DNA of 64,000 bases, from assembly GCA_037577475.1 (NCBI GenBank), contig CM075189.1, positions 30,787,839 through 30,851,838 of the forward strand. Direction: 5' to 3'. The translations under genes were made by a program, and so were the position numbers. The stretch comes from Chaunax sp. Z400. Its lineage: Eukaryota; Chordata; Actinopteri; Lophiiformes; Chaunacidae. The notes beneath the pieces were generated by a model. That model searched no databases, was not told the DNA's origin, and worked only from the letters and a program-made list of their open reading frames with translations. Every line of letters starts with the position of its first letter. The first letter of the stretch is position 1. This document shows, piece after piece, positions 36,012 through 50,062 of this stretch.

Positions 36012-39000
36012 GTAAGTTACGGCTAAATGTTTAGAGGCTGAAAACGACGGCACATAGTTCTATCTTAAAGAGGGAATAATTACCAAAGAGATTATATACT
36101 ACAAATTTATTCAAGTGATGGTTGTTATGCGGCGTTAGACCATAAGTTTTGAGCAAAATAAGGTGCGTTCTCAACATTTGCTAAGCTAGTTAGCGAGCTA
36201 TCGAGGTTTCATATACTAGCTTGCTACATACCAGTGTTAGCTAATGCCACTGAAATAATACAATTTATGACTGTATGTTTTCGTGGTACAATGAAATTCG
36301 AACAGCATTAATAGTCATTTTACTACTGTTTGGTGTTTTGTTTAGTAGGTTGCGTCTCTATGAATCCCGTTTCTCTCTGGGTGGGGGGGGGGGGGGGGGG
36401 TGCGTAATGTTACAACTCACTGAATCCTCCCATATCGTCTGCTCCATGTACTCATACTTGTCAAAGATTTTAGACATATTTCACACTGTTAAATGTCATT
36501 CGTGAGGTTTTTCGATGCTTTGCGGTTTTTAGACATTGTCAAAGAGGCAATAATGAAATTATCCACTATTTTTACCCTAATGTCATCAACAGTTCTCAAC
36601 GACTGCGCCTGTTTGGCAATTTAACAGCGCATTTGGAGTATTTTTGTTGTTTATCACCCTCAGTCTGCTACCTTTCCTGTTTTTTTTTCCCCGATATTTG
36701 GAGTGACTAAGGCTATGAGAAAGTGCTTCAGATGAGTATTGACTCTCATTTATATGTCCCATTCCAAAAACCGTCTCCTAATAAGTCTTTATTTAGAAGT
36801 GTTGTGTGAGCTATTGGCAAATCTGAAAATTGTGCACGTAGTTTTTTTTTTAATTGCGTCTTTTGTTTTGACTATAGTCATACACGAATAGCAAGGCGGT
36901 GATCTTGCAATGTTTCAATCTGGAGACTGTTTTAGGCTGAAAATTTGACGACACAAAATATGTAGGTCATACTTAATGTTGTAAATTCACATCACCCATA
37001 TGCTCATAAGTTAGAGGAGGAACCACTGCAGATTTTTCTGTAAGATGGAGCGCACATCATATTTTACACAGTTGCAGTTCATTTAGGCAGTTATCAGTAA
37101 AGCAAGGGCTTCAGTTCTCCTCCAAACCGCTCTCAAAATGTGACTTTGAAAAATGTTTCATGACCCATTTTACTCTCAGCCTCTTGATGTTTAAACACAA
37201 TGAGCTTTTAGTGTGATCTGTTATCAATTTGTAGTGATGATCACCTTTATCTCAGGTGTTTGTCATTCAAATGCAAATCAGCTATTGCGGTTGTTCATTG
37301 AGACAAAGAAAATCTACTACGTGTTCGTTCATCAAACAATGCATTCTGCTTGTTTCAGGGAGATTGGACATGACCTAACATTGAAATTGTCTCCCATTTC
37401 CCCCAATGAACTCATGAATCACTGGTGATGCAGTCTAAAAGATGCCTAGCTGCATTATATCTCTGAATGTGGAAACAGCTGCCGGAATATAGTGAATGTC
37501 CTTAAAACTATAATTCTATAGTTCTAATTTTTTCTTTTTTTTTGTCAGTCGATATGTCCAACTTCAGGAGGTTCCCCTCCACTTTCATGTTCCTGTAGAA
37601 CAATTAACAGTGGAAGAGGGTACTGTGCTGTTGGACAGCTGTGTGCTGGAAGGGAGGGATTGTGGCAGAGATGGGATGAGGGAGGAAGCTGCTCTTTGTG
37701 GTCACATCCTTTTTGACTAGGGCTGATTTCACAAGCCCCTGAACATCTGCTGCTGCTGCTTTGACTGTCTGTTTGCTTGGACTGTATGGTCTGGGCAGAA
37801 CTGTCCATATCACAGTATGGTTTCATTAATAAGATGGTTTGAAAAACACTATCCTCTACATGATAACAATCGGTAATGGGTACAATCATTGAGGAAATGC
37901 TGATCCTACATACATTTTTTGAGTTTATGAATCAGTATTCCAACCTCTGAAAACGTGTTCATTTGATCAGCCTTGAAAACAATATTGGATGATTGGCCAT
38001 ATCAATTACCAATCATATTCATATTAATAAAGCTTAAGTAGGCTAATATCAATAATTACAGAGTTCTGTAAATAAAACTATAACATTGTCCTCTTCACTT
38101 GTATAACAAGTGACCTCTGAGGTTTCGATCAAAAAATCCAACCGGACTGTTCAAATCAATTTGGAGCTTATATTTTCCCAATTTCTGATTTGTCTGAAAG
38201 CAGCATAGGTAGGTATACATCTGCACCACAAAGTTAAGTTAGTGTGACTGGAAAAACAAGTGAATAAACAGCATCAGGAAATAAAGCAGAGCACCGGCCT
38301 CGCCATCCATGTCGTTAGATTTGGTTATAAAATATGGATCATTCTTTCTTGCATGGCAGCAGTTTGGGTTTGAAAAGGCTGATATTGCTCAGAAGATGGG
38401 TTGCCGTTACAGACAAGCTCCACGACCAACTTGTTTCACCATCTCCGAACAAACCGCTGCTCAGAATATGAAGTGTGTGGAAAAAGTCAGTAGTCAGCTG
38501 TCCACGACAGGCCTAAGCAGGCCAAGATATCGTTGTAAAAACACTATGCAAACACGTGGAAAGATTTGGGGGGGAAAGTGCCTTATGACAAGAAAGGCAA
38601 CAGATAATAATAATAATGCATTTTATTTGTAGATCGCTTTTCAAAATGCTCAAAGACGCTTAACACGAGCAGAAATAAAACGAGAACAACATATTAAAAA
38701 AGGAATCAATATCAGATATTAAAAGACTAATATAAACAGCTCAAACGACAGCAACAAATAAATTAATTGCTTCAGTTTAAAGTAAATAAATATTACTTGT
38801 TTTCCTTAAACTTGTTTCTTCCATTATCATTAGTAGGCAACAGTTAATATCCTATTAACAAGAGCTAGCTAGTACAGCGTAATTTTATCAACAAATTTTG
38901 AAGGATGCGAAATATCTAGTCATTATCAACAAAAAAACAGAAAATATTGCACAAGCCTAATAACAAAGCAGTAAAATGGAGCAGAGTTTCTTGAAACATG

Positions 39001-40100
39001 TATTTACTCATTTTTTCCCCCTAATTTGATTAAATGTTTGGCTTGTGCCAGAAAACTAGACCATGAGTTTAAATGTAACAGATGCTGCTCAAATTTGCTG
39101 GGCCTCATTTTTCTTTTTCCACCAATGTGTACACGAAGAAACAAAGGAAGAGAATATGTTGCTTTAGCCCACACCTTATACATCCACTAGTCAAAAATAG
39201 CTGGCATATGCCCTAAATATTCACACCTAAGTATGGATTCTGGCAGGTATAGCATTATACACGTGACACAGGAAAAAATAATTTTTACTACTTCATTTTA
39301 ATTCACATTTAATGATCACAGATCTTTCTGTAACTCGCAGCATTCCATAGACTTCTTTTTTCTTTAGCTTTTGAAGACGGCTCCAGTTTCTTGTTGAATC
39401 GATTTATCCAGTCAGTCGCACAGCAGCCCTTCCCCATTTTAGATGTATGCCTACCTTGACATGTAGGCTAATCATATATGCCAAGGGCGGCATATAGGAT
39501 TACCCTTGTCCCCACATATGTAACAGGGAATAGTCTATCCACATATCCTCAAAAATACTGGCCAGAATTCAATGATATTTGACACATGCTTTGTTTGAGC
39601 CCTAAAGGTGTGCATCTCATCAATGGTTTTTTTCAGTTTGCATATTTTTACATTTTTAGGCATTTTTGAACTTAAGTGATTTTCATGATAGTTTGCCTAT
39701 GTTCAAGGTTTTTGTGTCCAGTTTGTAAACTAACTTGCCAGCTTTAGCTTTTTTGTCCACCTCATTGTTGTCTTTTCATATGCTTGACTGTCTGCAAATT
39801 CAACACAAAACACCTATCAGCTAATTATTTCAATCTAAATTTCACTAAGACTTGCATTTCTTAATCAAATTGATACTTCAGATCAAAAGGGGACAGGGCT
39901 TTTTTATCGTCCTGTTAATTGAGAATAGTGTTTGTCACATGCTCTGCTGACACGTATTTCTAATTAGATTTTTAGAATTTATTTTGATTTTGTTAGTATG
40001 CACAAATTTTAGGAACACTTTCTTGTTCATCTGTATATAATGCAAAAGAAATGAGTGTGCTGCTGATCTTTACTTGTATCTGCTCTCTTCTATTTTGCAG
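36012..40100 (+). other. smad5 intron 1 (long, upstream of the coding exon)
   Basis: The intron precedes the acceptor CTCTTCTATTTTGCAG. It holds an 18-base poly-G tract (36,383-36,400), a 'gcattttatttgtagatcgcttttcaaaatgctcaaagacgc' repeat tail at about 38,615-38,670 that is common in fish, and no supported exon. The open frame at 38,309-38,632 overlaps that repeat and has no domain. Confidence 0.5.
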
Positions 40101-40598
40101 AAAGCTGGTGGAGCTGAATACTGATTGTGCATTGCTTTGACAAGTCAACCTAGAGAAGAGCTGAGAGCTGTTTTTGAGAAGTAGTCACATCCTTATTTCA
40201 GAGCCTGTCAACTTGCACCACTTGCATCCATAGAAGTCCTGATCCCTGCTCCTGCAGCCAGTACCCCTCTCCTTCCATCGGTGCTGGTGACCCAAGTCCG
40301 GACAGCTTGCTGCAGGGCCTTTCCTGAGCAGCAGCAGCTGCGTCCTGCTTGCTGACTCCCCTCCCTCCCCTGCTTCCTGTCCTTGGTCAGACAAGGCTAA
40401 AGCCTCCTCTCCCCTACCCCACCCCTCATCTCACACTCAAGTGGTTTCTCTTTTTGACCACACATTCATAGACTGTTTTAGGCTACTAACGCTGGTTGGA
40501 GATCATCAGCAAGGGGCTTTTGGATCCTCGCAGTTCCCCTGGAGTGACCATCAACCACCACAGAAGTCCTCCTTTTTAACTACTCTACACTCTTCAGC

Positions 40599-43500
40599 AT
40601 GACCTCCATGTCCAGTCTCTTTTCCTTTACTAGCCCAGCAGTCAAGCGCCTGCTTGGTTGGAAGCAGGGAGACGAGGAGGAGAAATGGGCAGAAAAGGCA
40701 GTGGATGCGTTGGTGAAAAAGCTGAAGAAGAAAAAGGGTGCCATGGAGGACCTAGAAAAAGCTCTGAGCTGCCCTGGGCAGCCCAGCAAGTGTGTCACCA
40801 TTCCAAGATCACTTGACGGCCGGCTACAGGTTTCCCACAGAAAAGGTCTGCCTCACGTAATCTACTGCAGAGTGTGGCGTTGGCCAGATCTCCAGTCCCA
40901 CCATGAGCTTAAGCCCCTGGAGGTGTGCGAGTACCCATTTGGTTCCAAACAGAAGGAGGTCTGCATCAACCCATATCACTATAAGCGAGTGGAGAGTCCT
41001 GGTAGGTACTCATGAGTTGGATAGTCAAAGAGATTCTTGCCTTCAGGTAAATTTTGTACTGGAAGGTTAAAGGTCGACTCAAAGACTTGAATGACTTTAT
41101 AATCAAATTATATTCTAATTGATATCTTCAGATGTAGTCTCTCTAAATTAGCCTCTTAACACTAAAATGTTTTTAAAAAAAGGTTCAAAAAGACAGTCAT
41201 TCCTAAATCTGTTGATTTGTAGTGTTTGAAATACGCAATGGAAAACCAGCTTAGATTTTTGAAAAATTCCTGGATAGCAGCAAATATTAGACCAATTGGA
41301 CCAGTGTGGAACTGTGCACATCCCTTAGGTGGAGCCCTTGAGTTAACTGTGGAGCTGGTAAAGAAATCCACAAAGGTCAGGAGGCTGTCATCACATAGGC
41401 ATGTTTCACCCGCCCCCTCCATTAACAGAAAATCAATATCAGTAGCTCTTTTGGAGTCTTATTGGATTATATGCCTTGGGCACTCCAGATGGGGTGTGGC
41501 ATCAGAGAGTGGCTTACTAAATGCATAAACCACTCAGTCTAAACCCCCAGCACACACTCATCACATACCACATCATATACATATACACTCACGGATTATC
41601 TTGTTGGGACAGCCTTCTGACACTAGGCTGGTCTGGGATTGCTAGCTTTGTATTGACCATCTTATTTAAAGATATGGATCACATGTAGGTTAAGAGATAC
41701 TGCATGTCTTATCATTTGAAGTATTGCACATGGGATAATTTGGAGGAACAGCCTTGGAGCATGACGCCTATAGTCGGAAGATGAAAATCAAGGCTGGGGA
41801 AACGCACTCTATCCTTTTGACAAAGTTAAAAATGTAGATAAATATGGATGACCTCTGTGGTCGTACATTTACCAAGGTCTGCAGAATTGTTGGGTGTTGA
41901 GCAGTGTTGTGTATTTCAACAGAAAATGAATTGGCAACTTGTTTAGTTTAACTGTTGAAGCGTTTAAGACATTTTATCAACTAGAAACAGTCATTTCAGC
42001 TACTCAAATGTGGGGATTTGTTCTTTTTCATTTTAAATTTAATGCATTTGTTGTGGGATTTTTGTACAGTTTGTTGAATGAAATAAGATATTTGAACGTT
42101 TCACATAATCTCAGGATTTAGTAAATTGTAAATGGCTGTCTTCCACTATTTCCTGACATTTTATAGGTCAAATGATGATTAAAGAAAAGAATTGTTAGTT
42201 GCAACCCTAGTGTTATACATCTTGTATGTGCACCATGACTACTTTTCCAAGCGTACCAATCCAGCTGCTAGCTAGCACCCAGAATTCAAATTGTTCCTCA
42301 AGGGTGATATGGGTCAAACATAAAGTAATGGCTTTTTGAAGTTTCAAATGAGTTTAAAAGCCTGGCTGAAGAGAAGTATTTCCTGATTTGCAGGTGTGCA
42401 AAACAAATGTATACATGCTCTGTGTGTGTGCTTCTCTGCGTCTACAATTTCATTCTAAGGGGAAACACTACAAGGGCTTCTCTTTCCAGCATTGGCTGCA
42501 TTCCCTTGGCAATAATAGGAAGGATACATTATTAACAAGGAAAAGCTTTTAAGCACAAAAAAGGCCATACTTAAAATTATGTTTTCTGGTGAAAGAGGTG
42601 TGTGTGGTACATATACAAATATAATGTTCAGTTAGTTTTGTCAGTGAGAAGGAATACCCTTCTTGCCCTGACCATGTCCTTTATTAATGCCAATTTATTC
42701 CCCTGCCTTTGTTCTACTATCCAGTGCTTCCTCCTGTCCTGGTACCACGGCACAGCGAGTTCAACCCACAACATAGCTTACTGGTACAGTTCCGCAATCT
42801 CACCCACAACGAACCACACATGCCCCTGAACGCCACCTTTCCAGAGTCCTTCCAGCAGCCACATAGTGCGGGCGGCGGCAGCAGCAGCGGTGGAGGAGGT
42901 GGAGGCAGTTCTTTTCCCATCTCTCCCAACTCTCCGTATCCTCCTTCTCCAGGCAGCAGTGGTACTTATCCAAACTCTCCCGCCAGCTCGGGGCCCTCCA
43001 GTCCATTCCAGCTTCCAGGTATGCCAGATATACTTGTGTACCTGACCATGGGCAAGAAGCCAAACTATTGTTTTTGTGAATTGTCTCTGTCATGTAGCCA
43101 ACAACAGGCAACTATTAATAAACACTGCCCTCCTGAAAAGTTGAGCTGGTGTAAAACATTTCAAACCAGCTTGATGATATTCAGCAAACATTGGAGCAGT
43201 GCACAGAAATTTTACCACTAGATGTCGCAGTTGACTCCACAGCCATTTCCATTGAGCCCATAAATGGTAGTAATTGTAACTACACCACAAGTCATGAGGG
43301 CAGCTGTGACACATTGTTTTTATTTCTCCCAGAAACCATTCAACTTTTCTTATGTTTTTAAAATAAAATGAATAAATTAAAGACTTCAACCTAGAGCTAT
43401 TTCACATGTCAACTACATTTTCAAGCATGTATTGGAACCTTACAAGTCAGTGAGATTTCACTCATACTTTTCTAAAAATGTTCCACAGTGAAGGCCCTTT

Positions 43501-46500
43501 TAAGAAATTAAGGGTTCCTGTACACTTAGCATCAAGTTGGCAAAGACTTCGGAAAATGTCTCAGAAAAATAATCATTATTTATCAAGTATAAGTATTTTT
43601 GATGATGGTAGCTGCTTTGGAGGGAAATACTTCTATATTATTCAAATAACATTTTTCCCTTAGTGCTTATTTTTGTTCCGTCGTCTCTTTTCTATAGCTT
43701 ACTGTGCCGGATACAAATTAAACAACAAATATTACATACAAACATAGTGTATGGTGATATAATAATAATTATGTTAATATATTATTGATATAATAATGAT
43801 GATATATGGATTTTATATTTCATTTTTTCATTTACAAGATTTACAAGAACCCCACCCCTCATCTCTGCACCTCCCCTCCCCCAGGTGGTGCCCTGTGGGG
43901 ATGAGCTAATTGGCTATCTGGGGGCACCTGCTAACAAGCCACATGCTGCTAGTTCTCTCCATCTCCACCTGACAAACGACAGTTCAGTTAGTTCACATAA
44001 GATTAAACTAGTTTAAGCTTGTACACTAGACTGAACAGGCAAAACCAGAAAACTTGCCGTTTTTGTTTTGTTTTTTTAATGTGTAATAGAAAGAGAAAAA
44101 TGTGGCCATAGTGTTATTTACAATCAAGCAACAACAGATGTTTAAGAAAAATGAATATACATCCCTTTTAATATTCAAATAATTTATGAAACCTCAGTCT
44201 AGGGACATTTTGCCTACATAACATTGCATTGACTCAGTGAATTGGTCTGAATGAAAATGTCCTTCTTGACAGAACTCTAACCAGGTTATTGTATTCATCT
44301 AAATCAAGCTGCACTAATTGAGAACAAAGGAAATGCCAGCTAAATAGTGTCCACCAGAGCCGGGGCTGCTGGAGGCTGTCAAGGCACTAACTCAGTGGAC
44401 CAGACAGACTTTATGTCTCACTGTTATTGACTTGACATAGAACAGACACATCCAGCACGGTTAAAATATCACTTCACTGAGACATAGCTTTCTGCCTTGT
44501 CTAGATAATCTTGGTATATCAAAGAAATTACTGTGACTATTTGGGTAATACTTGTGTTCTAGTGTGTTTGCACATTACTGTGTTTGTAGTGACTTTAGTG
44601 CTCCATCCTGCTACAGTCCGGATCTTCTGATGCGTCCGATGGCTGCAGGCAAAAAGGTTTTAGATGGCAACTTAGGATTTTAGGATTTGAGTTGATTTGC
44701 GCTTAAATGCTCTGATCATCATTGTCTAAAGTAAACATCATTATTGTCTAAATGTTGTCACTGCAATTCAAGCAGAGCTTCTCTGCATTGTTTATTCCTG
44801 TGTGCCTCAATATGGGCTCAGAAAGGTCATATTGCATCTCTGAAGGGAATGGTTTAGCATGTGGTTTTGCAAGTGTGGTATATGTGGAATCTGACACCAT
44901 TTCTGGGATACACATCCTGTGATGACTCCTGTTGAAGTCTTGAGAGGTGTTTGTTAGAGACTATTTACCAGCATTGACAACTGGTCTTAACCCCACTAAC
45001 TGCTCTTAATGTTTCAGCTGACACCCCACCCCCAGCCTACATGCCTCCTGATGAGCAGCTGGGCCAGGAGAGCCAGTCCATGGAAACGAGCAGCACCCTG
45101 GTGCCGCCGAACATGGCCAGAGGAGGTCAGAGTGCACACAATTACTCTGACAATAGAACTGTGTTTAAAAAATACTAGATGGTCACAGGACAAAATGCTA
45201 ATCAGGAAGTCCAGTTTGAAGCCTCATGAAAGCCAGAATAGTGCACTGCAGTTGAAAGTGTTCTCCATTAGTGGACATTCTGCTCTAGAGAACTACTTTA
45301 AAAGTGTTCTCTTCCATCTCAGCACTTTAGGTTTGTTCAACTGAATGCTGTGCACCAGCACTGGTGATGCATAGCTGAAAAACTAAATTAAGGACAAGCT
45401 TTTTTTCCCACTGCCCTGTGTGAAATTTCTTGAGCTGAACTGTTTGTCGCAGAGTTTTAATTGAAATGAATGAAGAAGCAATGTTTTAATGGCAAATGTT
45501 TGGAAGATATAAACATGGTAATTTCCCTGTCTAAATTTTTGTTAGGACAGTAATGTCCTCATCACATTTTGCCCCGTTCCAAGTTTTTAAATATTGAATG
45601 CTTGTCATGCACAATCCAAGATTAGATTAGATTCATGGTGACGTCAAAAACACGCTTTTAGCCATAGCCCAATAATTCATATGCTAGTTATGACAGCATT
45701 TCACACAAATGTATAGTACGATAAATCAATTAAGTAATGATTTTACATCCAAAAGGTCACAGGTCAATTTCAGTGTAACATCATTTTGTTCCTAAAATAT
45801 GTCGTCATTATTCAACATTATACCCAAGGTTGGTAATTAGCACCTGCCACCGCTAAATGCAGGTCATTCTATGCAATGGCAGATGTATTTGCTCAACCTC
45901 CCAGAAGCAGTGGCAGGTAAATTTGAAGAAAAACAAATCAGCTATTTGTGACTTTTTACAATGCAGACTGAATTGTGTGCTTGTTTCACTCAGACACTTT
46001 AACAGGGTGACACAAATGTTTCGGTGTTGTATAAGTTACAGTAGCTCAGTACAGTAGCTCACAATCTCACACTGCCTAAATGCAGTCCGTAAAACATATT
46101 GCTTTGTAATCTTAATCTCCTGAACCTTTTTTGTGTGGCGGGTTTAGGTCCTCAGTTAAGTTAATGACTCTTTATCCAACCTGTTGTGCAATGTCCCAGA
46201 TGTGCAACCAGTGGAGTATGAGGAGCCGAGTCACTGGTGCTCTATCGTCTACTATGAACTCAACAACCGTGTAGGTGAGGCTTACCATGCCTCGTCAACC
46301 AGTGTGCTGGTAGATGGATTTACTGACCCTTCAAACAACAAGAATCGCTTTTGCCTCGGACTGCTGTCCAATGTCAACCGCAACTCGACGATCGAGAACA
46401 CCCGCAGACACATCGGCAAAGGTACAGTTAACACATGGCAAGAGAGGCAGGGTGATCAGCTGCACATTTTATTTGGATGACCATCAGCTATCTGTCTCTG

Positions 46501-47027
46501 TCAAACAGGAGTCCACCTGTACTATGTGGGAGGGGAAGTTTATGCAGAGTGCCTCAGTGATACCAGCATTTTTGTCCAGAGTCGAAACTGTAATTACCAC
46601 CACGGCTTCCACCCCACCACTGTCTGCAAGATTCCCAGTGGATGTAGCCTCAAGATTTTCAACAACCAGGAGTTTGCACAGCTTCTGGCCCAGTCAGTCA
46701 ACCACGGCTTTGAGGCCGTCTATGAGCTTACCAAGATGTGTACCATTAGAATGAGCTTCGTCAAGGTAAGGCCTGCGTGAATTAAATGGAGGACAGGGAA
46801 GGGCATAAAGACGCCAGTTATATCTCTTATTCTTTTCCCAACACCGTGGTCATTGTTGTTTCATTTGTTCTGCCTCCTCACAGGGCTGGGGAGCTGAGTA
46901 TCATCGACAGGACGTCACCAGTACCCCCTGCTGGATTGAGGTGCATCTGCATGGACCCCTCCAGTGGCTGGACAAGGTGTTAACACAAATGGGTTCGCCT
47001 CTCAACCCAATCTCCTCTGTGTCCTAA
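40599..47027 (+). CDS. smad5: Smad5, BMP receptor-regulated SMAD transcription factor
   Basis: Smad5 is phosphorylated by type I BMP receptors, binds Smad4 and regulates BMP target genes in the nucleus. Coding exons 40599-41001, 42725-43018, 45018-45125, 46200-46421, 46509-46765 and 46884-47027 give 475 aa (human 465). The MH1 domain spans residues about 10-135, with the KRLLGWKQGDEEEKW start and the DNA-contact hairpin LQVSHRKGLPHVIY. The linker has several SP sites and a PPPAY motif for Smurf ligases. MH2 runs from about 280 and contains WCSIVYYELNNRVGEAY and WIEVHLHGPLQWLD. The end SSVS is the receptor phosphorylation site. It is assigned to smad5 rather than smad1/9 by the MTSMSSLFSFTSPAVKRLLG start and linker text. 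A Gly/Ser run at residues about 183-197 is extra relative to human. The exon-2 leader (498 nt) has no upstream ATG. Confidence 0.96.
42871..42910 (+). repeat. GGC/AGC/GGA trinucleotide tract in smad5 linker
   Basis: This coding low-complexity tract yields GGGSSSGGGGGGSS in the linker between MH1 and MH2, directly before FPISPNSPYPPSP. Mixed codons (GGC, AGC, GGT, GGA) suggest an older expansion rather than a recent pure repeat. Confidence 0.85.
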
Positions 47028-47954
47028 TGATGGACTTGTGGGAGCTTTGGGGAGATCCTTTCAACTTTTTATTTTTATTTTTATTTTTTTATTTTTTAGT
47101 TTTGTGTGTTGCTTTTCTTTCACCCCCCTCAGCGGTTTATAATTTAAGGTGGTCTTAATGGCTGGACTGTTTACACATATGTTTGGGGAGAAAGATGAAA
47201 TCTATCTGGAAATCCAACAGCAGCAGTAGCTGGAATTAGTTGTTGAAACGGTAACGCTACAACCAAATACCTGGAAAAGGAGAAGAATCAGGTATGCCCA
47301 TGCATGTGGTAGTAACAACATGGACACACTACTGCTCGACAATGCTACAACACCTGCAAGAACTGAGGGCTCTACTGTCAAGCTTGAACCTGTCAAATGT
47401 TAATTTTTGCATTAAATTTAATCTTTTTCTCAAATGTTTTTATTCCTCTGTATGTGTAGTTTTTAATGAAGCAGAGCTGTTTCATTACTCTGCCTTATGT
47501 CCAACAAATTGGAATTTTACTGAACACTTTTTTACATTGTTTCTCAATGTCAGATATTTACAAAAAGACAGACACGATTGTTTACCATTAGGCTCGGATA
47601 TAACGAATGCTTTCTCTTTACAGTCTCCTCTGCTAGAAATGAATTGAGCTACTGCCTTTACGTAAAGGTTAAGTATGCCAACCTGATGTGGGAGATCAAT
47701 CACTGAATAAGTTTAACATGCCATAAGCTAACACCATTGTGAATGTTACGTCTATTGCAATAGAAGTAGTCATTTATGATATAATCGGAACATGAACATT
47801 ATCATTGTTGATTCTTATTTGTACTCTCCAGTTCAATTAAGAGTGACTGCATTTTCCATACTCACTGTATTAACAATATTGTGCACTCATTGATTTTGTA
47901 AATTTTGGCGTGGGTAGCGAGGCATTATGATGATAGACTTCATTAGCTCAATCA

Positions 47955-47960
47955 AATAAA
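47955..47960 (+). terminator. smad5: Candidate smad5 polyadenylation signal
   Basis: AATAAA about 930 bases after the stop codon, followed by T/GT-rich sequence. An earlier ATTAAA near 47,412 could serve a shorter form. The 3' UTR ends before the hAT relic and about 2.1 kb before the convergent dnai4 signal. Confidence 0.45.
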
Positions 47961-48109
47961 CAGGTTATTTGGTAACATTGATTGTTTATTCTGTCTGCTT
48001 CATTGTTCTTTAGGTGTTGAGTGATGCTCTACATGGCAAGATCCCCAAAAAAATGTTTTACCACAGCTGTAGACACTGCAGGTGATGGCAGGTCCAGAGG
48101 TTTTTTTAT

Positions 48110-48480
48110 CTTAGTGCCCTCAATAACTTTTTAAAAGAAGATGAAATGTAAAAATCAGCAAGAGCCCTAGCTGATCAATACTTGGATGACTTGTCTGCAG
48201 ATCTTCCAGAACAATTCTCTCTTTAGAGGCTCAGTAGTCTGCCATAAAGGACGTTGTGCACGGCAGAGTTTAAGAATTGATGCACACACTATTCATAGAA
48301 CACACTAGATTACCAAGTGTCCCTGATGTAGCCATGGCTGTTGAACTAGGTCTAAATCATCCTGGGACTGTCACAAGCACCAAAAGATCCTTCTCAAAAC
48401 TAAAACTTACTAATGTCTGGTGCTTTCCTATGGTGCAGGAGAGACTGTCGGGGCATCCTGAGCACTCAAAATTTTAGTCA
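48110..48480 (+). mobile_element. hAT-family transposase C-terminal relic
   Basis: Broken frames read TVTSTKRSFSKLKLTN and then VQERLSG. These match the hAT dimerisation-region signature (usually ...AERSFSKLKLIK...MxQERLxxLA). Several stops and frame changes precede them. It is a dead fragment lying between smad5 and dnai4. Confidence 0.75.
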
Positions 48481-50050
48481 CGACTTTGAGGAGATGGTCA
48501 GGGATTTTGCCCATCGATGGACCAAAAGATGTGCACATGTATGCTCCTGTAAGAATACATACTCCTTAGTGCTGTTGCAGAGATGAATGTGTAAATACCC
48601 TGTGATGTATACTTCAGTTCTCTTTATAGTTTGTAATGTTAAAATGTTCCAAGATTTATTCAATACAATCAACTGCAAAGAAGCTCCATGTATTCTAAAG
48701 TGCCCTGTTAAATGTCACTATGTGTTTAAAATAAGTATCCTTATGACAGATGTTCCATGTAGCCTGCACTGTTCAACAGGGAAAAGGGCCCACTTGAAGT
48801 TATCTGTGAGGGTGAGGGGCAATACATGTTTGCATCATGGTGCTGGAATATACCCAAAGCTTTCAGCATTGTATGACAGACTTATTTTATTGTTCCACTA
48901 GGCTTTGTGACAGTAGCTGAAATCATCTGACGCTAAATGAGATTACAGTGTTTTGTTTCATGAACCTCGTAACCAGCATGGAAAATAACCTCCTTGGTGG
49001 CGGCAAAAATCTAGTAAAGCGAAACAGTATTTCCAACTGAATTATACCACGAAGTGAAAATACTCCAGTATAGCCTGTAAAAGCCTGTAAGCTTAAACAA
49101 GATGTTTGATAGAAGAACGAAACTTTTAACCGTCTGCCGATATATTTAATTGATGAAATTACCAATATCAAGCTTTCCGTTCTTTTATGGCTATGCAGTT
49201 TACAATCATGTTTTAAAGCGGGATTTGTTAACTTTGAAGTTACAAAGAAACAGGTTTTTGCATGTGGAGCCACTAATGATTTTTGCTATAGTTCTTTAAA
49301 CATGACTAGCTGCTAATTTTGGCTTGAACTCTAAACTCCCAAACATAGCATCCAGAACCAACGTAACCTAACCATAACCATAGCCCTGGTTGGTTGGTTG
49401 GTGGATGGGTTGGTAGGGTGCTTGGTTGGGCTATCAGGGCCAGCAAGGCTGTGTCTGCTGGCCTAGAGAGAATCAGAATCAGAAAATTGTAATTTTATAA
49501 TTTAGTATATGTTTTCATTATTGCAATATGCATTTTACAAAGTTTATCAGCCTATTAACATCATTACATTGCTACTCTCTCCTCAGTTGGTCCATTTCCT
49601 GTACTGCTCATATAAACTAAAGTTTTCATCCAATCAGATTTTCTACCTGTGCTATCCCCAGTTATTGTAGAAACAGAGAGGGGTTTCTGGCACCACTTCA
49701 CCTACTCACAAGGTGCATGGAGAAGGGAAAAGGGCAAAAAGGCAAAAACTCCAGCAACACTTGCAGTATTAGGAACAACTTTATTGCTGGACCAATGCAA
49801 AGACTGTCCACATATAAGAACATCCTAGACTGATTTATCGAATTTTACAAACTCACTTCATTTAAGTTCAGACTTGATTTAGACTCAATGACTAAACTCT
49901 ACTCATTCATTCAATTCCTAAATCATTTGTTTTGAATTGGAATTTGAGGAGTATCTCCATAAAGCTAAGGCCTTGCATTTCTTTACCAGTTTTATCTGTT
50001 GTGTTGTTTTGCCAGTGAAGATATAAAGTACATGACATTAAACAACAAAT
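48480..50050. other. Spacer between the convergent smad5 and dnai4 genes
   Basis: AT-rich with no supported gene. At 48,975-49,000 there is a short 'aacctccttggtggcggcaaa' repeat tail. Around 49,385-49,435 there is a GGTT-rich stretch. A TTTATT (minus-strand AATAAA) at 49,780-49,785 could extend the dnai4 3' UTR. Confidence 0.5.
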
Positions 50051-50056
50051 AAAGTA

Positions 50057-50062
50057 TTTATT
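50057..50062 (-). terminator. dnai4: Candidate dnai4 polyadenylation signal
   Basis: TTTATT on the plus strand is AATAAA in the dnai4 direction, about 200 bases after the stop codon. A second one lies at 49,780-49,785. Confidence 0.5.

Noticed and set aside
38309..38632. 107-aa plus-strand frame in smad5 intron 1
   Set aside because: It overlaps an AAT-rich repeat tail at its 3' end, has no domain and shows no splice signals in frame.
42717..43111. Minus-strand open frames opposite smad5 exon 3
   Set aside because: Antisense shadow of the Gly/Ser and SP-rich linker exon.
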